Positions 7,549 to 16,032 are shown, counted from the stretch's first letter. The stretch is DNA of 64,000 nucleotides from Pseudonocardia alni (GCF_002813375.1 NZ_PHUJ01000003.1:4526001-4590000); one strand, 5' to 3'. Notes: generated by a model from the sequence alone, not told the origin. Numbers and translations: made by a program.

Positions 7549-8307
7549 TCACGATGCGGCGAGCGCCCGGCTGATCCCGCGGGCCGCCGCGCGCACCGCG
7601 GGCACCAGGGTGTGCGGGTTCGTCGCGGCCGGCACGACGATCGACAGCCCGGCGACCACCGGACCGTCCCCGCTGCGCACCGGGGCGGCCACCGACATCG
7701 ACACCTCCTCGATCTGCCGGTCGGACACGACGAACCCGCCGGTGCGGGCCTGGGCGAGCAGCGCCCGGACACCGTCGGCGCGGCACACCGTGAACGGGGT
7801 GAACCGGCGGATCGGGCGGGCCAGCACGGCCTCGACCGCGGCCGGGTCGGCGTGGGCGAGCAGCACGAGCCCGACCCCGGTCGCCGTCGACGGCAGCCGC
7901 GACCCGGTCCGGGTGACGATCGAGACGGCGTCGCGGCTGGACAGCCGCTCGACGTAGACGACCTCGCCGGCGTCGTCCGGGTCGAGCACGGCGAGCTGCA
8001 CGTTGTGCCGGGTGACCTCGTGCAGGTCCTCCAGGAACGGCATCGCCGCCTCCCGCAGCCCGTGGCTGGCCGGGGCCAGGTGCGCGATCTCCCAGAGCCG
8101 CAGCCCGATCCGGTAGCGGCCGTCGTCGCCGCGGTCCAGCGCCCCGCCCGCGGCGAGCTCACCGGCGATCCTGTGCACCGTCGTCAGCGGGAGCCCGGTG
8201 CGCCGGGAGATGTCGCTCAGCCCGAGCACCGGGTCCTGCGCGCTGAACGCGCCCAGCACGTCCAGCACCCGCGCGGTGACCCCCGAGCGGACCGGACGCG
8301 TCGTCAT
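7549..8307 (-). CDS. IclR family regulator (likely PcaR/PobR-like)
   Basis: The 252-residue regulator has an N-terminal winged helix (about 8-65, with LPLTTVHRIAGELAAGGAL) and the IclR effector domain (about 80-245, ending AARGISRALAAS). It is divergent from pobA-pcaHG, the usual position for an activator or repressor of the protocatechuate branch, so 4-hydroxybenzoate or protocatechuate is the probable effector. ATG at 8307 precedes the conserved N-terminus. A short palindrome sits 12 bp upstream of this start. Confidence 0.9.
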   Translation of the reverse strand: MTTRPVRSGVTARVLDVLGAFSAQDPVLGLSDISRRTGLPLTTVHRIAGELAAGGALDRGDDGRYRIGLRLWEIAHLAPASHGLREAAMPFLEDLHEVTRHNVQLAVLDPDDAGEVVYVERLSSRDAVSIVTRTGSRLPSTATGVGLVLLAHADPAAVEAVLARPIRRFTPFTVCRADGVRALLAQARTGGFVVSDRQIEEVSMSVAAPVRSGDGPVVAGLSIVVPAATNPHTLVPAVRAAARGISRALAAS

Positions 8308-8318
8308 GGCCGGGCATT

Positions 8319-8335
8319 CTTCCGTAGAGCGGAAG
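8319..8335. promoter_or_regulatory. Candidate IclR operator between regulator and pobA
   Basis: CTTCCG (8319-8324) and CGGAAG (8330-8335) form a 6-bp inverted repeat with a 5-nt spacer. The site lies 12 bp upstream of the IclR gene start and 41 bp upstream of pobA, so a bound dimer could act on both promoters. Confidence 0.5.
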
Positions 8336-8376
8336 CCCGGTCGAACGGCCGTGCCGGGAACGGGAAGGTGACTCCC

Positions 8377-9600
8377 ATGACGCAGCGACGCGAGTCCCGG
8401 ACCCAGGTCGGCATCGTCGGGGCGGGCCCCGCCGGGCTCGTGCTGGCGAAGCTGCTGGCGCTGGCCGGTGTCGACTCGGTCGTGCTGGAGGCCCGCGACC
8501 GCGCCTACGTCGAGGCCCGGGTCCGCGCCGGGGTGCTGGAGGCACCCACGGTCGAGCTGCTGCGCGGGATGGGCGTCGCCGGACGGCTGGACCGCGAGGG
8601 CATGCCGCACACCGGCATCTCGCTGCGCTTCGCCGAGGCCCCCGGCGCCCCCGCCGCCGACCACCGGATCGACTTCGCCGACCTCGTCGGCACCGGGATC
8701 ACCGTCTACGGCCAGCAGGAGGTCGTGAAGGACCTGCTCGCCGACCGCGTCGACGACGCGGGCCTGCCGGTCGAGTTCGGCGTCTCCGGTGTCGCCCTGC
8801 ACGACGTCGACACCGACGCCCCGTCGGTCTCCTACACCGACGCCGACGGCGCCGAGCACGTCCTGCGCTGCGACGTGATCGCCGGCTGCGACGGCTTCCA
8901 CGGCGTCTCCCGCCCGCTGGTGGCACCGGACATCGCCGAGCGGGTCTACCCGTTCTCCTGGCTCGGGGTGCTCGCGAAGGCCGCGCCCACCACCGACGAG
9001 CTCGTCTACGCCCACCACGACGACGGCTTCGCGCTCTACTCGATGCGCAGCCCCGAGGTGACCCGGCTCTACGTCCAGGTCCCGAACGACACCAGGCCGG
9101 CCGACTGGTCCGACGCCCGCATCTGGGACGCCCTGCACACCCGCCTGGCCTGCGAGGGCTTCACGATGAACGAGGGCGAGTTCCTCGAGAAGCCCTCGGT
9201 CACCCCGATGCGCAGCATGGTCGCCTCCCCGATGCGCCGCGGACGGCTGTTCCTCGCCGGCGATGCCGCGCACATCGTCCCGCCCACCGGGGCGAAGGGC
9301 ATGAACCTCGCGATCGCCGACGTCCGGGTGCTCGCCGAGGCGGTCGTCCGCGCGCTGCGCGACGGCGACACCGGCGGCCTCGACTCCTACTCCGACACCT
9401 GCCTGCGCCGGGTCTGGCGGGCCGAGCACTTCTCCTGGTTCATGACCTCGATGCTCCACCGTTTCGACCCCGCCACCGAGGGCGGCGACGCGTTCGGCGT
9501 CGGCCTGCAGCGCTCCCAGCTGCGCTACACCGTGACCTCCCGCGCCGCCGCGACGAGCCTCGCCGAGAACTACGTCGGCCTCCCGCACGGCGCCGTCTAG
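8377..9600 (+). CDS. pobA: 4-hydroxybenzoate 3-monooxygenase
   Basis: This 407-residue flavoprotein converts 4-hydroxybenzoate to protocatechuate. It has the FAD-binding GXGXXG segment VGIVGAGPAGLVLA near residue 11, the CDVIAGCDGFHGVSRP (DG) motif in the middle, and the second FAD site RGRLFLAGDAAHIVPPTGAKG (GD motif), which is diagnostic of PHBH-type hydroxylases. Length matches the family. ATG at 8377 follows GAAGG; a GTG three codons earlier is possible. It is the first gene of a pobA-pcaH-pcaG operon, with 29 nt to pcaH. Confidence 0.94.
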   Translation: MTQRRESRTQVGIVGAGPAGLVLAKLLALAGVDSVVLEARDRAYVEARVRAGVLEAPTVELLRGMGVAGRLDREGMPHTGISLRFAEAPGAPAADHRIDFADLVGTGITVYGQQEVVKDLLADRVDDAGLPVEFGVSGVALHDVDTDAPSVSYTDADGAEHVLRCDVIAGCDGFHGVSRPLVAPDIAERVYPFSWLGVLAKAAPTTDELVYAHHDDGFALYSMRSPEVTRLYVQVPNDTRPADWSDARIWDALHTRLACEGFTMNEGEFLEKPSVTPMRSMVASPMRRGRLFLAGDAAHIVPPTGAKGMNLAIADVRVLAEAVVRALRDGDTGGLDSYSDTCLRRVWRAEHFSWFMTSMLHRFDPATEGGDAFGVGLQRSQLRYTVTSRAAATSLAENYVGLPHGAV

Positions 9601-9629
9601 ATCCCACCCACCACGAGGAAGGACCGCCG

Positions 9630-10328
9630 ATGCAGGGCTACGCCCCCGTCCCGGCCGGGACCCACGCACCGCTGCTCTCACCGGACTACCGCAGCACCGC
9701 GCTGCGGGCGCCGTCCGAGCAGCCGGTGATCCTGCCCCAGCGGCTCACCGAGATCACCGGCCCGCTGCTCACCGGCCCGGTCCGCCCGGGCGACGACGAC
9801 CTCACCGTCGGCGCCGGCGGCGAGGCGCTCGGCCAGCGGATCGTCGTCGCCGGGCGGGTGCTCGACTCCGACGGCCGCCCCGTGCCGGACACCCTCGTCG
9901 AGGTCTGGCAGGCCAACGCCGCGGGGCGCTACGCCCACCGCTGGGACAACTGGCCCGCCCCGCTCGACCCGAACTTCACCGGCGGCGGCCGGGTCCTCAC
10001 CGACGCGCAGGGCAACTACTCGTTCACCACGATCAAGCCCGGCGCCTACCCGTGGGGCAACCACCACAACGCCTGGCGCCCCGCCCACATCCACTTCTCG
10101 CTGTTCGGGCGTGCCTTCACCCAGCGGCTGGTCACCCAGATGTACTTCCCGGACGACCCGCTGTTCGGCCAGGACCCGATCTACAACGCGACGCCGGAGG
10201 AGGCCCGCGGGCGGTTGGTGTCCACCTTCGACCTCGACGCGACCCGCCCCGAGTGGGCGCTGGCCTTCCGCTTCGACATCGTGCTGCGCGGCCGCGGCGC
10301 CACCCCGTTCGAGGAGCCCCACGCATGA
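9630..10328 (+). CDS. pcaH: Protocatechuate 3,4-dioxygenase beta subunit
   Basis: The 232-residue beta subunit carries the ferric-iron ligands of intradiol dioxygenases: Tyr in NAAGRYAHRWDN, Tyr in IKPGAYPWGNHHN, and the two His of WRPAHIHFS. With PcaG it opens the protocatechuate ring to 3-carboxy-cis,cis-muconate. ATG at 9630 follows GAGGAAGGA. The gene ends in ATGA, overlapping the pcaG start by 4 nt, so subunits are made in equal amounts. Confidence 0.96.
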   Translation: MQGYAPVPAGTHAPLLSPDYRSTALRAPSEQPVILPQRLTEITGPLLTGPVRPGDDDLTVGAGGEALGQRIVVAGRVLDSDGRPVPDTLVEVWQANAAGRYAHRWDNWPAPLDPNFTGGGRVLTDAQGNYSFTTIKPGAYPWGNHHNAWRPAHIHFSLFGRAFTQRLVTQMYFPDDPLFGQDPIYNATPEEARGRLVSTFDLDATRPEWALAFRFDIVLRGRGATPFEEPHA

Positions 10329-10912
10329 GCCTGCCGCTGACCCCCACCCAGACCGTCGGCCCGTACCTGTCGCTGGGGCTGCCCTGGCCGGACGGCCCGG
10401 ACGTCGTGCCCGACGGCACCCCGGGTGCCGTCCTCGTCGGCGGGACCGTGGTCGACGGCACCGGCGCGCTCGTGCCCGACGCGCTGGTCGAGACCTGGCA
10501 GGCGGATCCGGACGGCCGCTTCGACCATCCCGACGACCCGCGCGGCGCGGCGAAGTCCACGGTGGAGGGCTTCCGCGGCTTCGGCCGCTGCCCCACCGAC
10601 GACGAGGGCCGGTGGTGGATCCGCACCGTGCTGCCGGGTGCGCTGCCCGACGAGGCACCCCACGGTTCCGATGCGCGCTCCGCCGAGGCTCCGCACGTGA
10701 ACGTCTCGGTGTTCGCCCGCGGCCTCCTCGACCGCGTCGTCACCCGCATCTACTTCCCCGAGCACGCCGACGCCCACGCCACCGACCCGCTGCTCGCCGC
10801 GGTCCCGGAGGCGCGCCGGCACACGCTCGTCGCCGTCGCGGAGGGCCCGGGCCGGTACCGGTTCGACATCCGCCTGCGCGGCGAGGGCGAGACGGTGTTC
10901 CTCGCACTGTGA
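10325..10912 (+). CDS. pcaG: Protocatechuate 3,4-dioxygenase alpha subunit
   Basis: This 195-residue alpha subunit starts MSLPLTPTQTVGPYLSLGLP and includes APHVNVSVFARGLLDRVVTRIYFPEH. It has the intradiol fold but, as usual for the alpha chain, lacks the full iron ligand set. It is translationally coupled to pcaH. The next steps (pcaB, pcaC/L, pcaD, pcaIJ, pcaF) are not in the window, so the pathway is split over the genome. Confidence 0.95.
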   Translation: MSLPLTPTQTVGPYLSLGLPWPDGPDVVPDGTPGAVLVGGTVVDGTGALVPDALVETWQADPDGRFDHPDDPRGAAKSTVEGFRGFGRCPTDDEGRWWIRTVLPGALPDEAPHGSDARSAEAPHVNVSVFARGLLDRVVTRIYFPEHADAHATDPLLAAVPEARRHTLVAVAEGPGRYRFDIRLRGEGETVFLAL

Positions 10913-11040
10913 CGGTGCCCGGCCGCGCGCGCACCCGCCCGGGGCATCACCCCGTGAAGGTGTGACGCGTCCGGTTGATTCCCGGTGATCCGTCGGGGGT
11001 ACTCCTGCGAAGATCTACCCAGCGGGGGGCGGGAGGACCG

Positions 11041-11619
11041 GTGGACGCAGCACAGTCGGCGGCACACGTGCCGTTCGGGGACCCGGCGACCTCCGCGGCC
11101 CGGGTCCCCGGGCGCGTGAACGGTGCCGTCGTCGCGTTGTCGCGGCGGTACCCGCTGGCCGTGCAGCTCGCCCGCTACGCCGCCGTCGGCGGTGGGGCGA
11201 CGGCGCTGAACGCCGCGCTGTTCCTGCTGTGCCGCCCGGTGCTCCCGGCCGTCCCGGCGAACCTGGTCGCGCTGGTCCTCACCACCGCGATCAGCACCGA
11301 GGCCAGCCGCCGTTTCGCCTTCGACGGCGCCCCCGCGCACCGGCTGCGCGAGTGGGTGCAGGACGCGGGCACCGTCGCGTTCTACGCGACCTACACCTCC
11401 GCGGTGCTGCTCGCACTGCACCAGCTGGCCGGGGCCACCACGCCGGGGGAGGAGGCCGCGGTCGTCGCGGTCGCCAGCCTCGCCGGCGGGCTGCTGCGGT
11501 TCGCGGTGCTGCGGTTCTGGGTGTTCGATGTGGCGCGGCCGGCCGCCGCCGGCGCGCGACCCGACCAGGGAGGACGGCACCCGTGCCCGGAACAGTCGAC
11601 TTCGACGCCTTCGACCTGA
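11041..11619 (+). CDS. GtrA family membrane protein
   Basis: The 192-residue protein has four predicted membrane segments from about residue 40 (AVQLARYAAVGGGATALNAA) to 165 (LLRFAVLRFWVF). RYAAVGGGATALN and the ending RFWVF are typical of GtrA/DPMS domains, which flip or carry polyprenyl-linked sugars for cell-wall or glycolipid decoration. GTG at 11041 follows GGGAGG with a 4-nt gap. Its 3' end overlaps the next gene by 37 nt in another frame, suggesting an operon although the functions seem unrelated. No glycosyltransferase is adjacent. Confidence 0.85.
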   Translation: MDAAQSAAHVPFGDPATSAARVPGRVNGAVVALSRRYPLAVQLARYAAVGGGATALNAALFLLCRPVLPAVPANLVALVLTTAISTEASRRFAFDGAPAHRLREWVQDAGTVAFYATYTSAVLLALHQLAGATTPGEEAAVVAVASLAGGLLRFAVLRFWVFDVARPAAAGARPDQGGRHPCPEQSTSTPST

Positions 11620-12494
11620 CCGTCGGCCCGCCCGAGGAGCGGGTCGTCGTCCACGGGGTGCGCGGCGGCGAGGGGCCGCCTGTGCTGCTGCTGCACGGCT
11701 TCCCGCAGACCCACGCCATGTGGGGGCCGCTCGCGGCGGACCTGGCACGTGACCACACCGTCGTCGCCACCGACCTGCGCGGCTACGGCGAGTCCGGCCG
11801 CCCCACCGAGGGCGAGAACCACGCCGGCTACTCGTTCCGGGCGATGGCCGCCGACCAGGTCGACGTCATGGCGCGGCTCGGGTTCGACAGCTTCGCCGTG
11901 GTCGGCCACGACCGCGGCGCCCGTGTCACCCACCGGATGCTGCTGGACCACCCCGAGCGCGTCGCGCGGGCCGCGCTGCTCGACATCCTCCCCACCGCCT
12001 ACGTCTACGCCCACACCGACCGGGCGCTGGCGACGGCGTACTACCACTGGTTCCTGTTCATCCAGCCCGCCGACCTGCCCGAGCGACTCATCGCCGGGGA
12101 CCCGATCGGCTACCTGCACTCGCTGCTCGGCGGCTGGGGCTCCGGACTGGACGCGCACCCGCCCGAGGCACTGGCCACCTACGAACGCGCGTTCGCCGAC
12201 CCGGCGGCCCGGCACGCGATGCTGGAGGACTACCGCGCCGGCGCCTCGATCGACCTGGAGCATGACGCCGCCTCCGACGTGGCGGGCGAGCGGATCGCCG
12301 CGCCCACCCTGGTGCTGTGGGGCGAGCGCGGCGTCGTCGGCGCCAACAGCGAGAGCCCGCTGGAGGTCTGGCGCCGCGCGGCCGCCGATCCCGGTCTGGT
12401 CACCGGGGAGGCGGTCACCGGGGCCGGGCACTTCCTCGTCGACGAGCAGCCCGCCGCCACCACCGCGGCGGTGCGTGCCTTCCTCTGCGGCTGA
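11583..12494 (+). CDS. Alpha/beta hydrolase, haloacetate (fluoroacetate) dehalogenase-like
   Basis: The 303-residue enzyme shows HGFPQTHAMW (oxyanion region), VGHDRGARVTHRMLLDHP with an Asp nucleophile and the two Arg that bind the carboxylate in fluoroacetate dehalogenases, YYHWFLFIQP with the His-Trp halide-binding pair, and GAGHFLVDEQP with the catalytic His. These match characterised FAc dehalogenases more closely than soluble epoxide hydrolases, so hydrolytic C-F or C-Cl cleavage of haloacetate is the best guess; an epoxide hydrolase role cannot be excluded. GTG at 11583 follows GGGAGGA and lies inside the 3' end of the GtrA gene. Confidence 0.82.
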   Translation: MPGTVDFDAFDLTVGPPEERVVVHGVRGGEGPPVLLLHGFPQTHAMWGPLAADLARDHTVVATDLRGYGESGRPTEGENHAGYSFRAMAADQVDVMARLGFDSFAVVGHDRGARVTHRMLLDHPERVARAALLDILPTAYVYAHTDRALATAYYHWFLFIQPADLPERLIAGDPIGYLHSLLGGWGSGLDAHPPEALATYERAFADPAARHAMLEDYRAGASIDLEHDAASDVAGERIAAPTLVLWGERGVVGANSESPLEVWRRAAADPGLVTGEAVTGAGHFLVDEQPAATTAAVRAFLCG

Positions 12495-12520
12495 CCGGGC
12501 GATCGGGAAGACTCGTGCGT

Positions 12521-12754
12521 ATGCGACGAACCACCCCTCTCCGGGCGCTGCTCGGCACCCTCGCGGCGCTCGCGCTCGTCCTCACCACCGCCGCGTCCTG
12601 CGGCGGCGGGTCCGCGACCCCCGAGCCGGCCCCCCAGCAGCAGCAACAGCAGCAGCAGCAGGGCACGGACGACGACCGCGACGACGACGGCGACGACGAC
12701 CAGGACGGCCGGCAGGACGGCGACGACGGCGGCAACGACGCCGACGACGGCTGA
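12521..12754 (+). CDS. Small lipoprotein with poly-Gln and Asp-rich tail
   Basis: This 77-residue protein has a signal peptide (MRRTTPLRALLGTLAALALV) ending in a lipobox-like TAASC near residue 27. After the Cys come nine consecutive glutamines encoded by a CAG/CAA microsatellite at about 12637-12661, then a tail of Asp, Gly and Asp-Asp-Gly units. It is probably a lipid-anchored, highly acidic surface peptide that could bind cations. The function is unknown. The composition fits a hypervariable locus. A strong hairpin follows directly. Confidence 0.65.
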   Translation: MRRTTPLRALLGTLAALALVLTTAASCGGGSATPEPAPQQQQQQQQQGTDDDRDDDGDDDQDGRQDGDDGGNDADDG

Positions 12755-12758
12755 GCGC

Positions 12759-12794
12759 GTCCGGCCCGGGCCCCGCGCGAGGCCCGGGCCGGAC
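12759..12794. terminator. Bidirectional terminator hairpin
   Basis: Perfect 14-bp arms (GTCCGGCCCGGGCC at 12759-12772, complement at 12781-12794) enclose an 8-nt loop between two convergent genes, the acidic lipoprotein and the methyltransferase operon. Confidence 0.82.
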
Positions 12795-12801
12795 ACCGTC
12801 C

Positions 12802-13638
12802 TCAGGTCCGGACCGCGTGCACGATCCCCCAGGTGAGCTTCCCGGTCCGCCCGCCGTCCACCCAGTGCTGCAGGCCCGCCTTCATGGCGCTCAGGTAGGG
12901 ACCCGAGATCGACGACGAGAGCTCCTCCTCGTGCGCCACGAGCTCCTCGCGTACCCGGCGGTAGTGGGTCGGCAGGTGCTCGGCGTGGTCGAGGAAGTGG
13001 ACGCCGCTGAAGCCACGCTGCGCCAGCCCGTCGGTGTAGAAGCCGGGCGTGGCCATCGTGGACAGTGCGATGCGGTCGAGGATGGGCTGGATCGAGGACT
13101 GGTCGAGCCCGTCGACGGCCATCGGATCGGTGAACACCACCTGCCCGCCGGGGCGCAGGACCCGGGCGATCTCGTCCAGCACGGTCTCGCGGGAACCGGA
13201 GTGCAGGAACGCGTCCTGTGACCACACCAGGTCGATCGAGGAGTCCTCGACCGGCACGTCCTCGTAGCTGCCGGTGGTCACCTCGACCCGACCGTCCAGG
13301 CCCTGCTCCCGGGTCATCCGCTCGTTGCGGGCGTTCTCCACCGGGGAGAGGTTGAGGCAGTGCACCGTGGCCCCGTGTGCGGCCGCCAGCCGGCGGGCCG
13401 CGCCGCCGTACCCCGCCCCGAGGTCGAGCACCCGGGTGCCGGGGCCGACCCCGGCGACCTCGGCCATCCGGGTCACCGTGCGGGCGCTGGCGACCGAGAT
13501 CAGCTCGTCCGGTGCGCTGTAGATGCCGACGTGGATGTCCTCGCCGCCCCAGACCCGGGAGTAGAAGGTGTCGGCGTCGTCGGAGTCGTAGTAGGACCGG
13601 GCGGTGTGCTCGGCGGCGTCCTGGGTCGTCCGTGTCAC
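12802..13638 (-). CDS. Sarcosine/dimethylglycine N-methyltransferase
   Basis: The 278-residue class I methyltransferase has SAM motif I VLDLGAGYGGAARRL at residues 70-84 and the segments IHVGIYSAPDE and SQDAFLHSGSRETVLDEIARV, typical of SDMT enzymes. With the upstream glycine/sarcosine methyltransferase it completes three successive SAM-dependent methylations of glycine to glycine betaine. Its ATG overlaps the upstream stop by 4 nt, so both are made from one mRNA. Betaine acts as an osmoprotectant; an OpuC-type uptake system lies about 42 kb away in the same window. Confidence 0.9.
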   Translation of the reverse strand: MTRTTQDAAEHTARSYYDSDDADTFYSRVWGGEDIHVGIYSAPDELISVASARTVTRMAEVAGVGPGTRVLDLGAGYGGAARRLAAAHGATVHCLNLSPVENARNERMTREQGLDGRVEVTTGSYEDVPVEDSSIDLVWSQDAFLHSGSRETVLDEIARVLRPGGQVVFTDPMAVDGLDQSSIQPILDRIALSTMATPGFYTDGLAQRGFSGVHFLDHAEHLPTHYRRVREELVAHEEELSSSISGPYLSAMKAGLQHWVDGGRTGKLTWGIVHAVRT

Positions 13639-14486
13639 TCGGCGTCCTCCTGGTCGAGGTAGGCCTTCTCGGCGATGTGCACGAAGAAGTCGGGCTCGTC
13701 GTCGGCGTAGGTCGACTGGAAGTCGCCGTAGGTCTCGACCCGCTGGAACCCGACCTCGTGCATGAGGCGGCGGGTGTAGTCCTTGCGCAGCGGGAACATG
13801 TTCAGGTGGTACTGGGACCCGTCGGGGAACCGGTAGCGGAACCGGGCGAGGCCGTCGTCGACGTACTCCGGCTCGGCCACGACGTCGTCGCCGCAGTAGT
13901 AGTACTGGTGCTTGGAGCTGAAGCCGTTGTCGAGGATCGCGTCGTAGTTGCGCTGGTCGAGGATCAGCACGCCGTCGTGGGAGAGCATGGCGTAGAACTC
14001 GGCGAGCGCCCGGCGGCGGTCACGCTCGGAGAACAGGTGTGTGAACGAGTTCCCGAGGCAGATGATCGCGTCGTACTCGCCGTGGACGTCGCGGTTGAGC
14101 CAACGCCAGTCGGCCTGCACGACGCGCAGCACGTGCCCGCCGAACTTCATCCCGTTGTCGAAGGCCTTCGCCAGCATCTCGGCGCTGCCGTCGGCGGAGA
14201 CGACGGTCTCGAAGCCCTCCTCCAGCAGCCGGACGGAGTGGAAGCCGGTGCCGGTCGCCACGTCGAGCACACTGGTGACACCGCGCCTGCGGAGCTGCTC
14301 GACGAAGAAGCTGCCCTCGCTGGCGTAGCGGGCCCGCCAGTCGATCAGCTCGTCCCACTTGTCGACGAACGTCTGCACGTACTCGTGCTTGTAATGGGTG
14401 GACTCGCGGACCTCCGTGGGGGCGTCGCCGAACTCCTGCACGGTGCTGGCGGGCCCCCGGAGCCCGCTGCGGTGGTCTGCCGTCAT
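13635..14486 (-). CDS. Glycine/sarcosine N-methyltransferase
   Basis: The 283-residue enzyme begins with a region conserved in GSMT proteins (VQEFGDAPTEVRESTHYKHEYV) and has SAM motif I VLDVATGTGFHSVRLLEEGF at residues 73-92, followed by ADGSAEMLAKAF and CLGNSFTHLF. It methylates glycine to sarcosine and dimethylglycine. It is the first gene of the betaine operon, translationally coupled to the SDMT gene. ATG at 14486 has GAGGAGGCG upstream. Palindromes in the 340-bp upstream region may mediate osmotic or substrate control. Confidence 0.9.
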   Translation of the reverse strand: MTADHRSGLRGPASTVQEFGDAPTEVRESTHYKHEYVQTFVDKWDELIDWRARYASEGSFFVEQLRRRGVTSVLDVATGTGFHSVRLLEEGFETVVSADGSAEMLAKAFDNGMKFGGHVLRVVQADWRWLNRDVHGEYDAIICLGNSFTHLFSERDRRRALAEFYAMLSHDGVLILDQRNYDAILDNGFSSKHQYYYCGDDVVAEPEYVDDGLARFRYRFPDGSQYHLNMFPLRKDYTRRLMHEVGFQRVETYGDFQSTYADDEPDFFVHIAEKAYLDQEDAE

Positions 14487-14826
14487 GGGGCGCGCCTCCT
14501 CGGCGCTCGGGTGCGGGACGGCCCTGACGGTAGGTGTCCCCGCGGCCCCTGTCCCCTCACCCAGGGTGAGACTGGAACGGCCGCCGGGGTTGTGCTATGC
14601 GCAACTCGGCCGGTCATTCGGGGATTTTCCGGGCGGCGGCGAGCGGACCCGGGCGGTGACCGGCGGCGTGCGGGCCCACCAGTGGCGTCATGTGGTCGTC
14701 ACACATCGTGGGTCCGGAGTGGACGCCGTCTCACTGCCGTCCGGCCGGCGGTGGCCCGCGGCCGGGACGTCGGTGATCCGTTCACCCCGGGTGATCTGTG
14801 GTTCCGGTCACACCGTGGATCGGAGT
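14487..14826 (-). promoter_or_regulatory. Upstream region of the betaine operon with duplicated 13-bp palindrome
   Basis: No gene is supported in these 340 bp. TCACCC-N-GGGTGA occurs twice, at 14557-14569 (N=A, extended to 7-bp arms) and 14782-14794 (N=C), 225 bp apart. A third, imperfect repeat (GTTGTGC/GCGCAAC, 14589-14605) lies between them and contains a possible -10 (CATAGC) on the minus strand. These are the best candidates for operators of the glycine betaine synthesis operon. Confidence 0.5.
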
Positions 14827-16032
14827 TCACACGTCTGGCGTAACGGCGCCGCCCCACAGGGCGCTCAGCGCGCGTCGCCGCTCGGCGCGGCCGAGCCCCC
14901 GCAGGTCCGCCGTGCCCCGTTCGGTGACGACCACGTCGACGTCGTGCGACGGCGTCGTCACCGGTCCGCCGAGCCGCTCGACCAGCGTCGGGCGCCCGCG
15001 GTGCGCCGCGGGCAGCGCGATCACCGACAACCCCGGCCCGCGGACCGCGGCGGCCGCGAAGTCCGGGTGCCCGCCGATCATCCCGGCCGCCGAACCGGCG
15101 ACGCCCTCGACGTTGACCTGGCCGTCCCGGTCGATCTCCAGCGCGGTGTTCAGCGCGACCAGCGGCCCCGGGCCGGTGCTGAGCCGGGACACGTCGTGGG
15201 TGTGCTCGACCGGGCGGACCGTGCCGCGGCCGGCCCGGCCCAGCCGGTCGGCCCAGTCGTAGAGCCGGGGGCTGCCGTAGAGCGCCGTCGACGACGGTGT
15301 CCCGCGCAGCAGCCCGCGCTCGTCCAGGTCGACGACCGCGTCGGCGAGCAGCCCGGAGTCCACCGCGACCGGCACCTGCAGGGCCTCGACGAGTGCGGCG
15401 GCCAGCCGCCCGGGGCCGAACTGGATCCGCGCCCCGGCCGGGACGAGACTCGCGACCGCGGCGGCCACCGCCCGGTCGGCGTCGCCCGGCGCGGGGGTGG
15501 CGACGGTGTGCGGGGCCCCGCCCGGTCCGTCGACCTCACCGAGCACCGCCACCCCTGCCAGCGGGGGACCGGCGTCGGCGTGCGGTGCGGAGCGGGACAC
15601 GACCGCCGCGACCGGGACCCCGGCGTCGTACAGGCCGCGCATCCAGGACGCCTCCGCGCCGAACCGCAGGTCGCCGCGGTCGTCGCGGACGACGGTCGCC
15701 AGCAGCAGGTCCGGGCGCAGCGGACCGGCCAGCAGGGCCGGCGTCGCCGAGAGCCGGGCCGGGACCCGGTGCGCGCGCCCGGACTCGATCAGCGCCCGCG
15801 CTCCCGGCCCCCCGACGACGGTGCGGATGTCGGCGAACGCGTCCGGCTCGAGGTCCGGGGCCGGGCCGGGCACCCAGCCCAGCACGAGCCGCACACCCCC
15901 GGCACGGGCCGCGACCGCCGAGAGCGGGCGGGCGAGCGCGTAGGGGAGCCCGCAGCCGTCGGCCAGCGCCACCCGGGAACCCGGCGCGACCAGCTCGGAC
16001 AGACCGCGTGCGAGGTCACCGTCGACGCCCAT
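14827..16032 (-). CDS. Acetyl-CoA hydrolase/transferase family protein
   Basis: This 401-residue protein belongs to the acetyl-CoA hydrolase / 4-hydroxybutyrate CoA-transferase family. Evidence includes ARIQFGPGRLAAALVEAL (nucleotide-like fold) near the middle, SGPLVALNTALEIDRDGQVNVEG-type sequence and the closing VVVTERGTADLRGLGRAERR. A typical catalytic Glu segment (ALEIDRDGQVN, GSAAGMIGGHPDF) is recognisable. It probably exchanges or hydrolyses short acyl-CoAs; the acyl acceptor is unknown. ATG at 16032 is in a 34-bp gap from the divergent neighbour, so a common promoter region is very short. Confidence 0.87.
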   Translation of the reverse strand: MGVDGDLARGLSELVAPGSRVALADGCGLPYALARPLSAVAARAGGVRLVLGWVPGPAPDLEPDAFADIRTVVGGPGARALIESGRAHRVPARLSATPALLAGPLRPDLLLATVVRDDRGDLRFGAEASWMRGLYDAGVPVAAVVSRSAPHADAGPPLAGVAVLGEVDGPGGAPHTVATPAPGDADRAVAAAVASLVPAGARIQFGPGRLAAALVEALQVPVAVDSGLLADAVVDLDERGLLRGTPSSTALYGSPRLYDWADRLGRAGRGTVRPVEHTHDVSRLSTGPGPLVALNTALEIDRDGQVNVEGVAGSAAGMIGGHPDFAAAAVRGPGLSVIALPAAHRGRPTLVERLGGPVTTPSHDVDVVVTERGTADLRGLGRAERRRALSALWGGAVTPDV

